Part shown: piece after piece, positions 11,663 through 22,211 of the stretch
Layout: each line of letters starts with the position of its first letter
Numbering within the stretch: the first letter of the stretch is position 1
Origin: Crenobacter intestini
GTDB taxonomy: Bacteria; Pseudomonadota; Gammaproteobacteria; Burkholderiales; Chromobacteriaceae
NCBI RefSeq assembly: GCF_004919095.1
Contig: NZ_STGJ01000006.1
Span: 1 to 64,000, forward strand
Direction of reading: 5' to 3'
Length of the DNA stretch: 64,000 bases
The notes under the pieces: generated by a model
What the model saw: only the letters and a program-made list of their open reading frames with translations
Database searches by the model: none
Told to the model about the DNA's origin: nothing
Program-made: the position numbers and the translations under genes

Positions 11663-12349
11663 TTAACGCTTGTCGAGTTTCTGGGCGATGCGGTTGCCGG
11701 CAAACTGGATCAGCTGCACGACGACGACCAAGAGCACCACCATCGCGACCATCACCTCGGTCTGGAAACGGTAGTAGCCGTAGCGGATCGCAAGGTCGCC
11801 GATGCCGCCGCCGCCGACCACGCCGGCGACCGCCGAGTAGCTGAGGAAGCTGATGGTGAGGATGGTCAGGCTGGCAACCAGGCCCGCGCGCGCCTCGCGC
11901 AGCAGCACCTTGAACACGATCTCCAGCGGGCTCGCGCCCATCGCCTCGGCCGCTTCGACCACCCCGCGCGGCACTTCGCGCAGCGTCTGTTCAACCAGAC
12001 GCGCAAAGTAGGGAATCGCGGCGAACGACAAGGGCACCGCGGCGGCGACCGGGCCGATCGTGCTGCCGACCAGGATGCGGGTAAGCGGCACCAGCGACAC
12101 CATCAGGATGATGAAGGGGAAGGAGCGCACCAGGTTGACGAGCCAGCCGAGCACCCCGGCGACGAAACGGTTGGCGAGTATCTGGCCGGGCTGGGCCAGA
12201 TACAGCCACACGCCCAGGGGCCCGCCGATCAGGATGGCGGCGGTGAGGCCGATGCCGAGCATCAGCGCGGTTTCCAGCGACGCCTGCCAGATTTCAGGCC
12301 CGAGCAGTACCAGGTTTTCCCAGGCTTGGGCGAGGGTGAGTTCTTCCAT
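11663..12349 (-). CDS. metI: Methionine ABC transporter permease
   Basis: A 228-residue inner-membrane permease with five to six membrane helices. The cytoplasmic coupling motif EAAEAMGASPLEIVFKVLLREA (about 133-154) docks on the MetN ATPase. LVNLVRSFPFIILMV is typical of MetI. The ATG immediately follows the metN stop, with no gap, so it is translationally coupled. Confidence 0.93.
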   Translation of the reverse strand: MEELTLAQAWENLVLLGPEIWQASLETALMLGIGLTAAILIGGPLGVWLYLAQPGQILANRFVAGVLGWLVNLVRSFPFIILMVSLVPLTRILVGSTIGPVAAAVPLSFAAIPYFARLVEQTLREVPRGVVEAAEAMGASPLEIVFKVLLREARAGLVASLTILTISFLSYSAVAGVVGGGGIGDLAIRYGYYRFQTEVMVAMVVLLVVVVQLIQFAGNRIAQKLDKR

Positions 12350-13087
12350 TTACGCGGCCTCCAGAAGTTCGCGCGCGGCGGCGCTGTTCGCCTCGACTTC
12401 GCCGCCGGCGACGTCCATCACCTCGATCAGGCGACCGGATTCGAGCAAGGCGGCGCGGTGACAGATCGCGCGCACCACACCCATCTCGTGGGTGACGATG
12501 ACGATGGTGACGCCGAAGCGGCGGTTGATGTCGGCCAGACACTCGAGCACGCTCTGCGTGGTCTTCGGGTCGAGCGCCGAGGTCGGCTCGTCGGCGAGGA
12601 TGACCTTGGGGCGCGGCGCCAGCGCACGGGCGATGCCGACACGCTGCTTCTGGCCGCCGGAGAGCTGCGCCGGGTAATGCTCGGCGCGGTCGGCGAGGCC
12701 GACCACCTCCAGGCACTCGGCGACACGCGCGCGGATCGCGGCCTTGTCCCAGCCGGCGATCTCCAGCGGGAAGGCGACGTTCTCGGCGACCGTACGGTTG
12801 GCGAGCAGGTTGAACTGCTGGAACACCATGCCGATATTCTGGCGGGCACGACGCAACTCGGCGGCGGACAGCGCGGTCAGTTCGCGGCCGTCGACCAGCA
12901 CGCAACCGGCGTCCGGACGCTCGAGCAGGTTGATCAGGCGCAGCAGGGTCGACTTGCCGGCACCGGAGAAGCCGATCAGGCCGAACACTTCACCGGCCTT
13001 GACCGACAGGGATACATCGTTGATCGCGTCGAACCAGCCACCGTCCGGGTGGCGGAAACGCTTGCTGACGCTGCCTAGGGAAATCAT
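12350..13087 (-). CDS. metN: Methionine ABC transporter ATP-binding protein
   Basis: A 245-residue ABC ATPase powering methionine import. Walker [11 protein letters not shown]-loop VFQQFNLL, signature LSGGQKQR, Walker [13 protein letters not shown] and the switch histidine in VTHEMG are all present. It lacks the full C-terminal ACT-like methionine-sensing domain of E. coli MetN (343 residues), so direct trans-inhibition by methionine is unlikely. The ATG at 13087 follows GGAG at seven bases. Expression probably depends on the attenuator-like leader just upstream. Confidence 0.93.
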   Translation of the reverse strand: MISLGSVSKRFRHPDGGWFDAINDVSLSVKAGEVFGLIGFSGAGKSTLLRLINLLERPDAGCVLVDGRELTALSAAELRRARQNIGMVFQQFNLLANRTVAENVAFPLEIAGWDKAAIRARVAECLEVVGLADRAEHYPAQLSGGQKQRVGIARALAPRPKVILADEPTSALDPKTTQSVLECLADINRRFGVTIVIVTHEMGVVRAICHRAALLESGRLIEVMDVAGGEVEANSAAARELLEAA

Positions 13088-13242
13088 CGGGTTCGCTCCA
13101 AAACAAAAAGCCCGCCGATTAGCTGCGGCGGGCCAGATGCGATGGGAGTTCCCCTGTGACGGAGACGGCACAGACCCTGCGGTCTGCCCCACGCTTTAGC
13201 TGTTTTACGCCCGCAAGCTGTGTCAAATCGGCGTTTATCTGG
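13088..13242 (-). promoter_or_regulatory. Candidate metN leader RNA: riboswitch or attenuator of unknown class
   Basis: From the predicted +1 (13242) the transcript begins CCAGAT, which pairs with ATCTGG (13138-13133) as a closing P1 stem around about 95 bases. Inside lie ACGCC/GGCGT, a GGCAGACC / GGTCTGTGCC hairpin and a GGGGAACTCCC hairpin. A strong terminator follows directly. AGCTTGCGGGC (13219-13209) can instead pair with the terminator's 5' arm and loop (GCCCGCCGCAGCT), giving a mutually exclusive antiterminator. I see no S-box GGCAACC core and no SAM-II, SAH, TPP, FMN or cobalamin signature. Ligand unknown; methionine or SAM would be the logical guess. Confidence 0.6.
13100..13133 (-). 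terminator. Intrinsic terminator inside the metN leader
   Basis: An 8-bp perfect GC stem (GCCCGCCG / CGGCGGGC) with an 8-base loop, followed by TTTTTGTTTT. It ends just upstream of the metN Shine-Dalgarno sequence, the usual place for transcription attenuation. It could also stop read-through from the gene upstream. Confidence 0.85.
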
Positions 13243-13248
13243 TGTCAA

Positions 13249-13291
13249 AATCTACAAGAAGCGCCCGGCTTCGTCAATAGACTGTATACAG
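13249..13291 (-). promoter_or_regulatory. metN promoter with adjacent TGTATACA palindrome
   Basis: On the minus strand, -35 TTGACG (13277-13272) and -10 TAGATT (13254-13249) are spaced by 17 bases, giving +1 near 13242. A perfect palindrome CTGTATACAG (13282-13291) lies immediately upstream of the -35. It resembles operators of GntR/FadR-type regulators (GT...AC core). Confidence 0.6.
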
Positions 13292-13303
13292 AATATTTTC
13301 ACC

Positions 13304-14053
13304 CTAAGCCGGCAGCAGTTGCGCGGAGAGCGGCAAGTGGTCGGACAGGCGTGCCCAAGGCTGGCCGCGGTGCACCTCGCAGGCGACCGGGCGCAAGCCG
13401 CGCACGTAGATGCGGTCCAGCGGCAGCATCGGCATGCGCGCCGGAAAACTCTTCGCGCACTCGCCCTGCAATGTGCGGAACACCTCGGTCAGCCCGGCAC
13501 GCTCGGCGAGGATGCGGCTCGCCTCGTCGCGCCAGTCGTTGAAGTCGCCGGCCAGGATCAGCGGCAGGCTGGGCGGCACATTGTGTTCGAGGTAGCGGGT
13601 CACCGCCTCGAACTGCTTGCGCCGGTCGCGCGAGAGCAGGTTCAGGTGCGCGCACAGGGCGAGCACCGGCGTCTTCCAGCCGGAAGGCTGCAGCAGGCAG
13701 TGCAGGATGCCGCGGCTCTCGAAGCGGTTGACGCTGATGTCGAGGTTGCACCACTCGACCACCGGAAAGCGCGACAGCACCGCGTTGCCGTGGTGGCCGT
13801 GGTCGTACGAGGCGTTGAGCCCGTAGGTCGCGCGGCTGCCCAGTTCGCGCGCGAGGAACTGGTGCTGCGGCTGGCGCGGCCAGTTGTCGTGCTTGAGCGC
13901 ACGCAGCGCGTTGCGCCCCTGCACTTCCTGCAGGAACACCACGTCGGCCGACAGCGTGTCCAACGCGCGCGCGATCTCGCCCAGCTGCACGCGCCGGTTC
14001 AGCGGGGACATCCCCTTGTGGATGTTGTACGTCGCCATGCTCAGCGGTTTCAT
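13304..14053 (-). CDS. Endonuclease/exonuclease/phosphatase family protein
   Basis: A 249-residue metal-dependent phosphodiesterase fold (as in exonuclease III, DNase I and sphingomyelinases). Conserved motifs in order: TYNIHKG (8-14), FLQEVQG (metal-binding Glu), LCAHLNL, LAGDFNDW (catalytic Asp/Asn) and the C-terminal SDHLPL (catalytic His). No signal peptide is visible, so it is probably cytosolic. It is the last gene of the leftward string beginning near lolC/E. Substrate (nucleic acid, lipid or other) cannot be told. Confidence 0.85.
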   Translation of the reverse strand: MKPLSMATYNIHKGMSPLNRRVQLGEIARALDTLSADVVFLQEVQGRNALRALKHDNWPRQPQHQFLARELGSRATYGLNASYDHGHHGNAVLSRFPVVEWCNLDISVNRFESRGILHCLLQPSGWKTPVLALCAHLNLLSRDRRKQFEAVTRYLEHNVPPSLPLILAGDFNDWRDEASRILAERAGLTEVFRTLQGECAKSFPARMPMLPLDRIYVRGLRPVACEVHRGQPWARLSDHLPLSAQLLPA

Positions 14054-14118
14054 CGCTCACCTCTGGCTACAGCTTGGCACTTGGGGCGCAGCCTTTCCCT
14101 GTCCTGCGTCAAACGCGC

Positions 14119-15297
14119 TCAATCGCCAAGCTTGCCCGGGTCGCCCTGCAGCAGCAAGGTGGTGATGGTGTCTTTGTCCATCGACTCGCCGTTGAGCAGG
14201 CGCGCGAGCAACTGGCTGCCCAGAAGCTGCGGCGCGAGCAGCACGTCGGGCTGGCAGCGGCGCACCTTTTCCAGGTGGCGGCTGTCGTTGAGCAGCGCGA
14301 CGGTGCGCACGTCGGCGGCGAGGTCCTTCATCGCGAGGATCACGAAGGCGTTCTCGGCGTCGTCGTCGCCCAGCGCGAGCACCGAGTGCGCCATGTCGGC
14401 ACCGACCCCCTTGAGCACGGTGGTGTCGGAGGTCTCGCCGACCACCACGTCGGCGTCGTCCGGCAGGCTGTGCTGCGCGCGCTCGGGCGGCAACAGCACG
14501 GTCACTTTCAGCCCGCGCGCGGAGAGGTCGGCGTACAGGTTTTGCGCGAGCGGCGAAAAACCGGCGATCAGAAAATGCCCGGAGCGTTTCATCCGGCGTC
14601 CCTTTCCCTTGATGATGCGTTGCATGCTCGAATTGATCATCGGCCCGGCCAGCGTACTGAGTGCCGCGGCGAACACGGTGATGCCGAGGATGATGATGGA
14701 CAGGGTGAACAACCGCGCGCCGTCGCTCTTGGGGACGATATCGCCGTAGCCGACCGTCGTCATGGTGACCAGGCTGAAGTACAGCGCTGTCATCGGGTTG
14801 AGAATGGGCGGCGCGAAGTCCCCGCCCAGCGACAGCGAGCCGAACATCGCGTAACAGAGCAAGGCGCTGACCACCAGCAGCGTCACCAGCGCACCCGCGG
14901 CGACGCTGGAGCGCTGGAAACTGTTACGGAACACCACCAGCAGGATGACCAGAGCCCAAGACAGCGCGAGCGGCGCGCGCTGCGCAAGGCCGGTGTGCCA
15001 CAGCAATGGCGTAACCAGCACCAAGAGCAGCACGGCAAAGAACCAGGCCGCGCGGGCGCGCAACAACAACCCCGCTCCCATCAGCACCAGCCCTGCGACC
15101 AGCAACAACCTGGGCAGCATCACCCAGCTGAATTCGGCGAGGATCACCGCCTCGGCGTGCCAGAAGTTGTGCGGCAACACCCTCGGCAACTCGGTGGCCA
15201 GCGGATAGCCCAGCCACGACGCCTCGACGAGCATCAAGAACGCCAATGGCCACTGCGGCACGAAACGGTGCCACTGCTGCAGTCGTTCGCCGAGCAA
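14119..15297 (-). CDS. Potassium channel family protein with RCK/TrkA-N domain
   Basis: A 392-residue Kch-like ion channel. The N-terminal half has six or so hydrophobic helices and the pore signature TMTTVGYGD (about 181-189). A cytosolic RCK domain follows (SGHFLIAGFSPLAQNLYADL, about 249-268), the Rossmann fold that gates such channels; the glycine motif is altered from GxGxxG. Topology matches E. coli Kch (417 residues). The start is taken as TTG at 15297; a later ATG would truncate the first helix. It lies 21 bases after nudB. Confidence 0.85.
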   Translation of the reverse strand: MLGERLQQWHRFVPQWPLAFLMLVEASWLGYPLATELPRVLPHNFWHAEAVILAEFSWVMLPRLLLVAGLVLMGAGLLLRARAAWFFAVLLLVLVTPLLWHTGLAQRAPLALSWALVILLVVFRNSFQRSSVAAGALVTLLVVSALLCYAMFGSLSLGGDFAPPILNPMTALYFSLVTMTTVGYGDIVPKSDGARLFTLSIIILGITVFAAALSTLAGPMINSSMQRIIKGKGRRMKRSGHFLIAGFSPLAQNLYADLSARGLKVTVLLPPERAQHSLPDDADVVVGETSDTTVLKGVGADMAHSVLALGDDDAENAFVILAMKDLAADVRTVALLNDSRHLEKVRRCQPDVLLAPQLLGSQLLARLLNGESMDKDTITTLLLQGDPGKLGD

Positions 15298-15318
15298 GGC
15301 GCCCCCTTTGCGGTATGG

Positions 15319-15768
15319 TCAGGCGGGCGCCAGGCGGCACCCAAGTTCGCGGATCGCGGCCGCGTTTGATGGCGAGAACACCCGGCAGGCGGCCTCCTGC
15401 CAGTCTAGCCATTCAAACGCGGTATGCTCGCGCGGGCTAAGCACGGGCGCCAGTTCGGCGGGCAGGCAGAAGCCGAACACATGTTCGGTATTGTGGGTGA
15501 CCCCCGGCGCGTAGCGGTGGCGCCAGTGCGGGTAGATTTCGTAGACGTTGCGCTGCTGCCAGTTCTCCAGCACCCCGGCTTCGGCCTCGAAACCGGTTTC
15601 TTCCAGCAGTTCGCGCCGCGCGGTGTCCGAAAGCGCCTCGTCCGCCTCGCGGCTGCCGGTGACCGACTGCCAGAAGCCCTGCCGGTCGGCGCGCTCGATC
15701 AGGAGCACGCGCCCTGCCGCGGTATGGATCAGCACCAGCACCGACACCGGCTGCTTGTCTCCGGCCAT
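15319..15768 (-). CDS. nudB: Dihydroneopterin triphosphate diphosphatase (NudB-type Nudix)
   Basis: A 149-residue Nudix hydrolase. The box G-x5-E-x7-REUxEExGU is complete in GSREADEALSDTARRELLEETG (about 38-59). The flanking GFWQSVTGS and a C-terminal HTAFEWLDWQEA fit NudB, which releases pyrophosphate from dihydroneopterin triphosphate in folate synthesis. The ATG overlaps the stop of the upstream regulator as TGATG, with GGAGG five bases ahead, so a GTG one codon earlier is less likely. Folate role is inferred from family resemblance. Confidence 0.82.
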   Translation of the reverse strand: MAGDKQPVSVLVLIHTAAGRVLLIERADRQGFWQSVTGSREADEALSDTARRELLEETGFEAEAGVLENWQQRNVYEIYPHWRHRYAPGVTHNTEHVFGFCLPAELAPVLSPREHTAFEWLDWQEAACRVFSPSNAAAIRELGCRLAPA

Positions 15769-16370
15769 CACGCCTCCTTCAGCGCCTGCAGGCGACCGGC
15801 CAGCTCGACCGCCGACTTGACGCCCATCTTGTCGAACACGCGCGCGCGGTGTACCTCGACCGTCTTCATGCTGATGGCCAGCTCGTCGGCGATCTGCTTG
15901 TTGAGCTTGCCGCCCAACACCAGCGCCATCACTTCGCGCTCGCGCTCGGTCAGCGCGGACAGCGCCTCGCGCACATGGCTGAGCCGCAGGTGTTCGGCGC
16001 GCGCGCTCGCGTCGCGCGCCATGCAGTCGGCGATCAGCGCGAGCAAGCGCTCGTCGTCGAACGGCTTTTCCAGGAAGTCGGCCGCGCCCAGCTTGAGCGC
16101 GGCGACCGCGTGCGGCACGTCGCCGTGCGCGGTGAGCATGATCACCGGCGGGCAGTACGCCCTCGCCTTCAGCTCCTCGAGCAGCACCAGCCCGCTGGCA
16201 CCGCCCAGGCGCAAGTCGAGAATCAGGCAGTTGAAGCGGCCGGCGTCACCGCTTTCGAGCAGCGCCTCGGCACTGTCAAAGCCGGTGACCGCGTACGGCT
16301 GCCCTTCGAGCAACCAGACCAGCGCGTCGCGGACCGCCGCGTCGTCGTCGATGATGGCCAGCGCCTGCAT
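15768..16370 (-). CDS. FixJ/NarL-type response regulator (orphan)
   Basis: A 200-residue two-component regulator. The receiver domain has the acidic pocket DDD (8-10), phosphoacceptor Asp52 (LILDLRL), Thr in VIMLTAHGD and Lys in FLEKPF. A LuxR-type helix-turn-helix follows (LTEREREVMALVLGGKLNKQIADEL... TVEVHRARVFDKMGV, about 140-185). No histidine kinase is next to it; it sits nine bases after mscS and overlaps nudB. It may therefore serve a kinase encoded elsewhere. Sensed signal and targets unknown. Confidence 0.9.
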   Translation of the reverse strand: MQALAIIDDDAAVRDALVWLLEGQPYAVTGFDSAEALLESGDAGRFNCLILDLRLGGASGLVLLEELKARAYCPPVIMLTAHGDVPHAVAALKLGAADFLEKPFDDERLLALIADCMARDASARAEHLRLSHVREALSALTEREREVMALVLGGKLNKQIADELAISMKTVEVHRARVFDKMGVKSAVELAGRLQALKEA

Positions 16371-16379
16371 ACCGCCCCC

Positions 16380-17657
16380 TTAAGCTTGGCTGTCCCCGAG
16401 CAGGCGCACTTCGCGCTGCGGGAACGGGATCTGGATGCCGTGTTCCTGGAACTTGCGCCAGATCGCCATGTTGATGTCGGACTTGAGGCCGAGGAAACCG
16501 TTTTCCGGGTCGCTGACCCACACCCCGAGGGTCAGGTTGACGCTGGAGTCGGCAAACTCGACGACGAAGGCGTTCGGCCCCGGGTCCTTCAGCACGCGCG
16601 GATGGTCGGCCGCCTCCTTGAGCAGACGCAGCGCCAACTCAAGGTCGGTGCCGTAGGCGACGCCGACCGGAAGGCTGGTCCACACCGCCTTGTCCGAGTA
16701 CGAGGTGTTGATCACCGTGCTCGAGATCAGCGCCTCGTTCGGCACCAGCGCCTCCGAGCCGTCGGCGCTCTTGAGCACCACGAAACGGCTGGTGATCTTG
16801 GTGACCACGCCGAGCCGCCCCTCGACCTCGAGACGGTCGCCGATGCGGATCGAGCGGTCGAGCAGGATGATGAAACCCGACACGTAGTTCGACGCGATCT
16901 TCTGCAAGCCGAAACCGAGACCGACACCGAGCGCACCGCCGAACACCGACAATACGGTCAGGTCGATGCCGACCACCGGCAGCGCGATCAGCACCGCGGC
17001 AACCAAGAGCACCGTGCGCGCGATCTTGGAGAACACGATGCGCAGCGACAGGTCGAGGTCCTTCACGCGCATCAGGCGCGACTCGATCACGCGGCTGACC
17101 CACAGTGCGCCGATCACGATCACCGTCACCCACAGGATGGCGTTGACGATCATCAGAAGGTCGAGCCGGGTCTTGCCGATGGTGAACGAGATCGACGTCA
17201 TCCACTCGAGCACCACGGCGTCGATGCCGACCGCCCACGCCGCGTAAAACAGCCACAGCACGGACGCCATCAGGTGTTCGCTGCCTCGCTCGAAGCGGCC
17301 GCGCGGCAGCGCCTGGCGCAGCACCGCCGAAACCACGCGGATCAGCGACAGCCAGAACATCAGCGTCGCGCAGGTGCGCAGCACGCTGCCGCCGGTCGCG
17401 GTCACCATGTGCCAGCCGATCGCAGCGCCGATCAACAGCAAGGTGGCCATCGCCGGCATCGCCAGGCGCAGGCCGAGGTAGGAGAAGAAGCGCTCTGAGC
17501 GCTCGGGGTGACTGCGGTAATAATGCCGGTAGACGTAACTGCCGAACAGCCAGCCCAGTGCGACGCACGCAAGCGCGACCGCCAGCTGGGTCAGGCCGGG
17601 CACCGTCTGCAGGACGGCGCTCAGCGAGTCAAAAATCAGTTCATTCCGGTTCAGCAA
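16380..17657 (-). CDS. MscS-family mechanosensitive channel
   Basis: A 425-residue inner-membrane channel that releases solutes on hypo-osmotic shock. Five or six N-terminal helices precede the MscS pore helix and beta domain: FGGALGVGLGFGLQKIASNY, then VSGFIILLDRSIRIGDRLEV and the VPNEALISSTVIN strand. It is longer than E. coli MscS (286) because of extra N-terminal helices. The start is TTG at 17657 with GGAG about eight bases upstream. It lies 35 bases after lolD in the same direction. Confidence 0.9.
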   Translation of the reverse strand: MLNRNELIFDSLSAVLQTVPGLTQLAVALACVALGWLFGSYVYRHYYRSHPERSERFFSYLGLRLAMPAMATLLLIGAAIGWHMVTATGGSVLRTCATLMFWLSLIRVVSAVLRQALPRGRFERGSEHLMASVLWLFYAAWAVGIDAVVLEWMTSISFTIGKTRLDLLMIVNAILWVTVIVIGALWVSRVIESRLMRVKDLDLSLRIVFSKIARTVLLVAAVLIALPVVGIDLTVLSVFGGALGVGLGFGLQKIASNYVSGFIILLDRSIRIGDRLEVEGRLGVVTKITSRFVVLKSADGSEALVPNEALISSTVINTSYSDKAVWTSLPVGVAYGTDLELALRLLKEAADHPRVLKDPGPNAFVVEFADSSVNLTLGVWVSDPENGFLGLKSDINMAIWRKFQEHGIQIPFPQREVRLLGDSQA

Positions 17658-17692
17658 AACAAATACTCCGTACTTCGGTTCAGGTTTGAAAA

Positions 17693-18376
17693 TCAGCGCT
17701 CTAGCGCGCGCAGCCCCTGCGCGTCCAGTTGCAGCGTCCTTTGCGCACGCGCGGCCAGCTCGTGGTCGTGGGTGACGATCACCAGCGCCGTGCCCAGTTC
17801 AGCGTTCAGCTCCATCATCTGGCCAAACACCGCGTCGGCGTTCTTGCGGTCGAGGTTGCCGGTCGGCTCGTCGGCCAGCACGCAGGCCGGCCGCGTCACC
17901 AGCGCGCGCGCGATCGCCGCGCGCTGGCGCTCGCCGCCGGAGAGCTCGCCCGGCTTGTGTGCGAGGCGCCTGCCCAGCCCCACCTGCGCCAGCATCGCGG
18001 TGGCGGCCTCGGCGGCTGCCTCGCGCGGCTGGCGCCGGATCAGGAGCGGCATCATCACGTTTTCCAGCGCGGTGAATTCCGGCAACAAATGGTGGAACTG
18101 GTAGATGAAGCCGAGCTTTTCATTGCGCAGGCGCCCGCGCTCGGCCTCGCCCAGGCGTGCCAGGTCCTGCCCGGCGACGCTGACGCGCCCGGCGCTTGGC
18201 ACGTCGAGCCCGCCCAACAGGTGCAGCAGCGTGCTCTTGCCCGAACCCGACGCGCCGACAATCGCGATGCGCTCGCCCTGCCCGACGGAGAGGTCGATGC
18301 CGGACAATACCTCGACGCCTAGCCCGCCTTCGTCGTACACCTTGGCGAGGCCCACCGCCTCGATCACCTTACTCAT
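17693..18376 (-). CDS. lolD: Lipoprotein-releasing ABC transporter ATPase
   Basis: A 227-residue ABC ATPase that energises extraction of outer-membrane lipoproteins from the inner membrane. Walker [10 protein letters not shown], the LolD-typical [21 protein letters not shown] (Q-loop), LSGGERQR signature and [11 protein letters not shown] are all present. It overlaps the end of the lolC/E gene by eight bases, so the two are co-translated. Confidence 0.96.
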   Translation of the reverse strand: MSKVIEAVGLAKVYDEGGLGVEVLSGIDLSVGQGERIAIVGASGSGKSTLLHLLGGLDVPSAGRVSVAGQDLARLGEAERGRLRNEKLGFIYQFHHLLPEFTALENVMMPLLIRRQPREAAAEAATAMLAQVGLGRRLAHKPGELSGGERQRAAIARALVTRPACVLADEPTGNLDRKNADAVFGQMMELNAELGTALVIVTHDHELAARAQRTLQLDAQGLRALER

Positions 18377-19613
18377 AGCGCAGCGCCTCCGCAGGTTGGG
18401 TGCGCGCCGCGCGATAGCTGGGGTAGAGCGTCGCCAGCAAGGCGAGCAGCAGCGACACCAGCGCGATGGTCGAAACGTCGGACATCTGCACGTCGGACGG
18501 CAGGTAGTCGATCAGGTAGACCTCGCTGGAGAGGATCTTGGTGCCGATCAGCCGTTCGATCGCCGGCACGATCACGTCGAGATTGAGCGCGACGGCAACG
18601 CCGCCGGCAACCCCGCCTAACGTGCCCAGCACACCGGCGACCGCGCCCTGGATCATGAAGATCTTCATGATGCTCGCAGGCGACGCGCCCAGCGTGCGCA
18701 GGATGGCGATATCCGACTGCTTGTCGGTGACCACCATCACCAGCGTCGACACCAGGTTGAACGCGGCGACCGCGACGATCAGCGTCAGGATGATGAACAT
18801 CATGCGCTTCTCGATCTGCACCGCGCGGAAATAGTTGGCGTTCAGGTCGCTCCAGTCGGTCACCCACGCCTCGGGCAGCTTCTGCTGCAGCGCGGCCTTG
18901 GTCAGGGGCGCGGCGAACAGGTCGGCGAGCTTCAGGCGCACGCCGGAGACGCCGTCGCCCATGCGGAACAGCGTCTGCGCGTCCTTGAGGTCGACCATCG
19001 CGAAGCTTGAGTCGTACTCGTACATGTCGACCTTGAACAGCCCCTTGACCGTGAACTGCTTGAGCCTGGGCATCATGCCGGCCGGCGTCACGTTGCCCTG
19101 CGGGGTGATCAGCGTGACCTTGTCGCCGACGCCGACCCCGAGCTGGCGGGCAAGCTCGGTACCCAGCAGCACGCCGTACTCGCCCGGTTTCAGGTCGGCA
19201 AGCTTGCCCTTGACCATATGGCGGCCAACGTCGACCACGCGGTCTTCCTGCACCGGGTCGATGCCGCGCACCATCACCCCGCGCACCGCGCCACCGGCGC
19301 TGAGCAGGCCCTGCGCCGACACGAAAGGCGCGGTGGCGACCACGCCCGGCTCCTGCTTGGCCATGCGGGCCACCCCCGGCCAATCGTAGAGCGGGCCTTG
19401 CAGGCCAGACACCTCGACGTGCGAGGCGACGCCCAACAGACGGCCGCGGATCTCCTTCTGGAAGCCGTTCATCACCGAGAGCACGATGATCAGCGCGGCG
19501 ACGCCCAGCGCGATGCCGATCACCGACGCCAGCGAGATGAAGGAGATGAAGCCGTTGCGGCGCTTGGCGCGCAGGTAGCGCAGGCCGATCATGACCTCGA
19601 AGGGCACGCTCAT
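18369..19613 (-). CDS. lolC: Lipoprotein-releasing system permease LolC/LolE
   Basis: A 414-residue permease. It starts [25 protein letters not shown], the canonical LolC/E N-terminus. One helix (about 25-45) is followed by a large periplasmic MacB-like domain, then three C-terminal FtsX-type helices. Only one permease gene lies beside lolD, consistent with a homodimeric LolF-like arrangement unless a second copy lies elsewhere; C versus E cannot be decided by eye. The ATG overlaps the upstream stop as ATGA, and CGGAC supplies only a weak ribosome site. Confidence 0.93.
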   Translation of the reverse strand: MSVPFEVMIGLRYLRAKRRNGFISFISLASVIGIALGVAALIIVLSVMNGFQKEIRGRLLGVASHVEVSGLQGPLYDWPGVARMAKQEPGVVATAPFVSAQGLLSAGGAVRGVMVRGIDPVQEDRVVDVGRHMVKGKLADLKPGEYGVLLGTELARQLGVGVGDKVTLITPQGNVTPAGMMPRLKQFTVKGLFKVDMYEYDSSFAMVDLKDAQTLFRMGDGVSGVRLKLADLFAAPLTKAALQQKLPEAWVTDWSDLNANYFRAVQIEKRMMFIILTLIVAVAAFNLVSTLVMVVTDKQSDIAILRTLGASPASIMKIFMIQGAVAGVLGTLGGVAGGVAVALNLDVIVPAIERLIGTKILSSEVYLIDYLPSDVQMSDVSTIALVSLLLALLATLYPSYRAARTQPAEALRYE

Positions 19614-19834
19614 GCGTCCGGCCCCTGGCGGTAGGGGTTGTCGAGCCCGCGCATCAGCTCGACCAGGTAGTCGCGGATCTGCGCCTCGGCGCAGCCCATC
19701 AGCAGCGCGTCCTCGAACGCATCCTGCGCGAGCTGGGCGAGCTCCTCGATGTTCTCGCGCATCACCTTGATCTTCTCGACGCAGGCGAGGACGTTGCCGT
19801 CCGCGTCGCGCCACACCGGCAGTTCTGGCGTCAT
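19610..19834 (-). CDS. Conserved small acidic protein upstream of lolC/E
   Basis: A 74-residue, acidic, mostly helical cytosolic protein (VWRDADGNVLACVEKIKVMRENIEELAQLAQDAFEDALLMG...). I do not recognise a named family. The coding case is good: ATG at 19834 with AGGGAAG upstream, and its stop overlaps the lolC/E ATG by four bases (ATGA). Translational coupling suggests a role with the Lol transporter or simply shared expression. Confidence 0.7.
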   Translation of the reverse strand: MTPELPVWRDADGNVLACVEKIKVMRENIEELAQLAQDAFEDALLMGCAEAQIRDYLVELMRGLDNPYRQGPDA

Positions 19835-19848
19835 TCGCTCGCTTCCCT

Positions 19849-19878
19849 TCAAAAAGCCGATGCCCGCCAAGGCGGGCA
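19849..19878 (-). terminator. Weak terminator between the NlpC/P60 gene and the lol operon
   Basis: A perfect TGCCCGCC / GGCGGGCA stem (19861-19878) with a two-base loop is followed after five bases by TTTTTG on the minus strand. The spacing of the T run makes termination partial at best. Confidence 0.5.
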
Positions 19879-19932
19879 CCGGCCGGGTGTATGCTGGCCC
19901 CGCGGCTTCAAGCCGCCCGGGCCGTTAACGTG

Positions 19933-20463
19933 TCAATTCGCGCCGCGCTGGACGCGACGGGCTCCATTATAGCGGCCCGCCCAGTAAGACTGCCCCATGT
20001 TCGCCACTTCGATGGTCTTGCCGGTGCGAGGCGAATGGATGAACTTGTTGCCGCCAAGATAGATTCCGACGTGCGAATTGCGGAATCCCCGCGTGTCGAA
20101 GAAGACCAGGTCGCCGGGCACCAAGTCTCCTCGGTCGATGGCGCGGCCGACCTTGGCCATCTCGGCCGAAGTGCGCGGCAGGTTCACCTTCAGCGATTTC
20201 TCGAACACGTACTTGATGAAGCCGCTGCAATCGAGGCCGGAAGTCGGCGAATTGCCGCCAAAACGGTAGGCGACCCCCAACAGGCTCATCGCCTGCAGCA
20301 GCAAGTCGCCCACGGCTTCCTCGCCCGAACTCTGGGCAAAACGGGCGATCGGGTCGGCCTGCTCGGCCGCCAGCGCGGCCTCGTCGGCAGACACCGGCGC
20401 TGCGTATGCACTACTCATAAAGAGTGCGAAAATCAGCGCTAGCAAGGATAGGGGCAATTTCAT
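19933..20463 (-). CDS. NlpC/P60 family peptidoglycan endopeptidase
   Basis: A 176-residue exported cell-wall hydrolase that cuts gamma-D-Glu-diaminopimelate-type peptide bonds. A signal peptide (MKLPLSLLALIFALFMSSAYA) is followed by the NlpC/P60 domain: catalytic Cys in GLDCSGFIKYVF, VPGDLVFFDT, and catalytic His in SHVGIYLGGNKFIHSPRTG. The ATG at 20463 gives a clean signal peptide; a GTG three codons earlier is possible. Monocistronic and divergent from the ubiB-like gene. Confidence 0.92.
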   Translation of the reverse strand: MKLPLSLLALIFALFMSSAYAAPVSADEAALAAEQADPIARFAQSSGEEAVGDLLLQAMSLLGVAYRFGGNSPTSGLDCSGFIKYVFEKSLKVNLPRTSAEMAKVGRAIDRGDLVPGDLVFFDTRGFRNSHVGIYLGGNKFIHSPRTGKTIEVANMGQSYWAGRYNGARRVQRGAN

Positions 20464-20525
20464 ACACTGCACTCTATCGAACGAGGGCTTGAGTGTAAAG
20501 CCAAGCCCCGAAACACGGGAGTTTC

Positions 20526-22207
<1,682 letters not shown>

Positions 22208-22211
<4 letters not shown>

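Noticed and set aside
13088-13242. Canonical S-box (SAM-I) upstream of metN
   Set aside because: The GGCAACC-type core and kink-turn sequence are absent, so I kept it as an unclassified leader.
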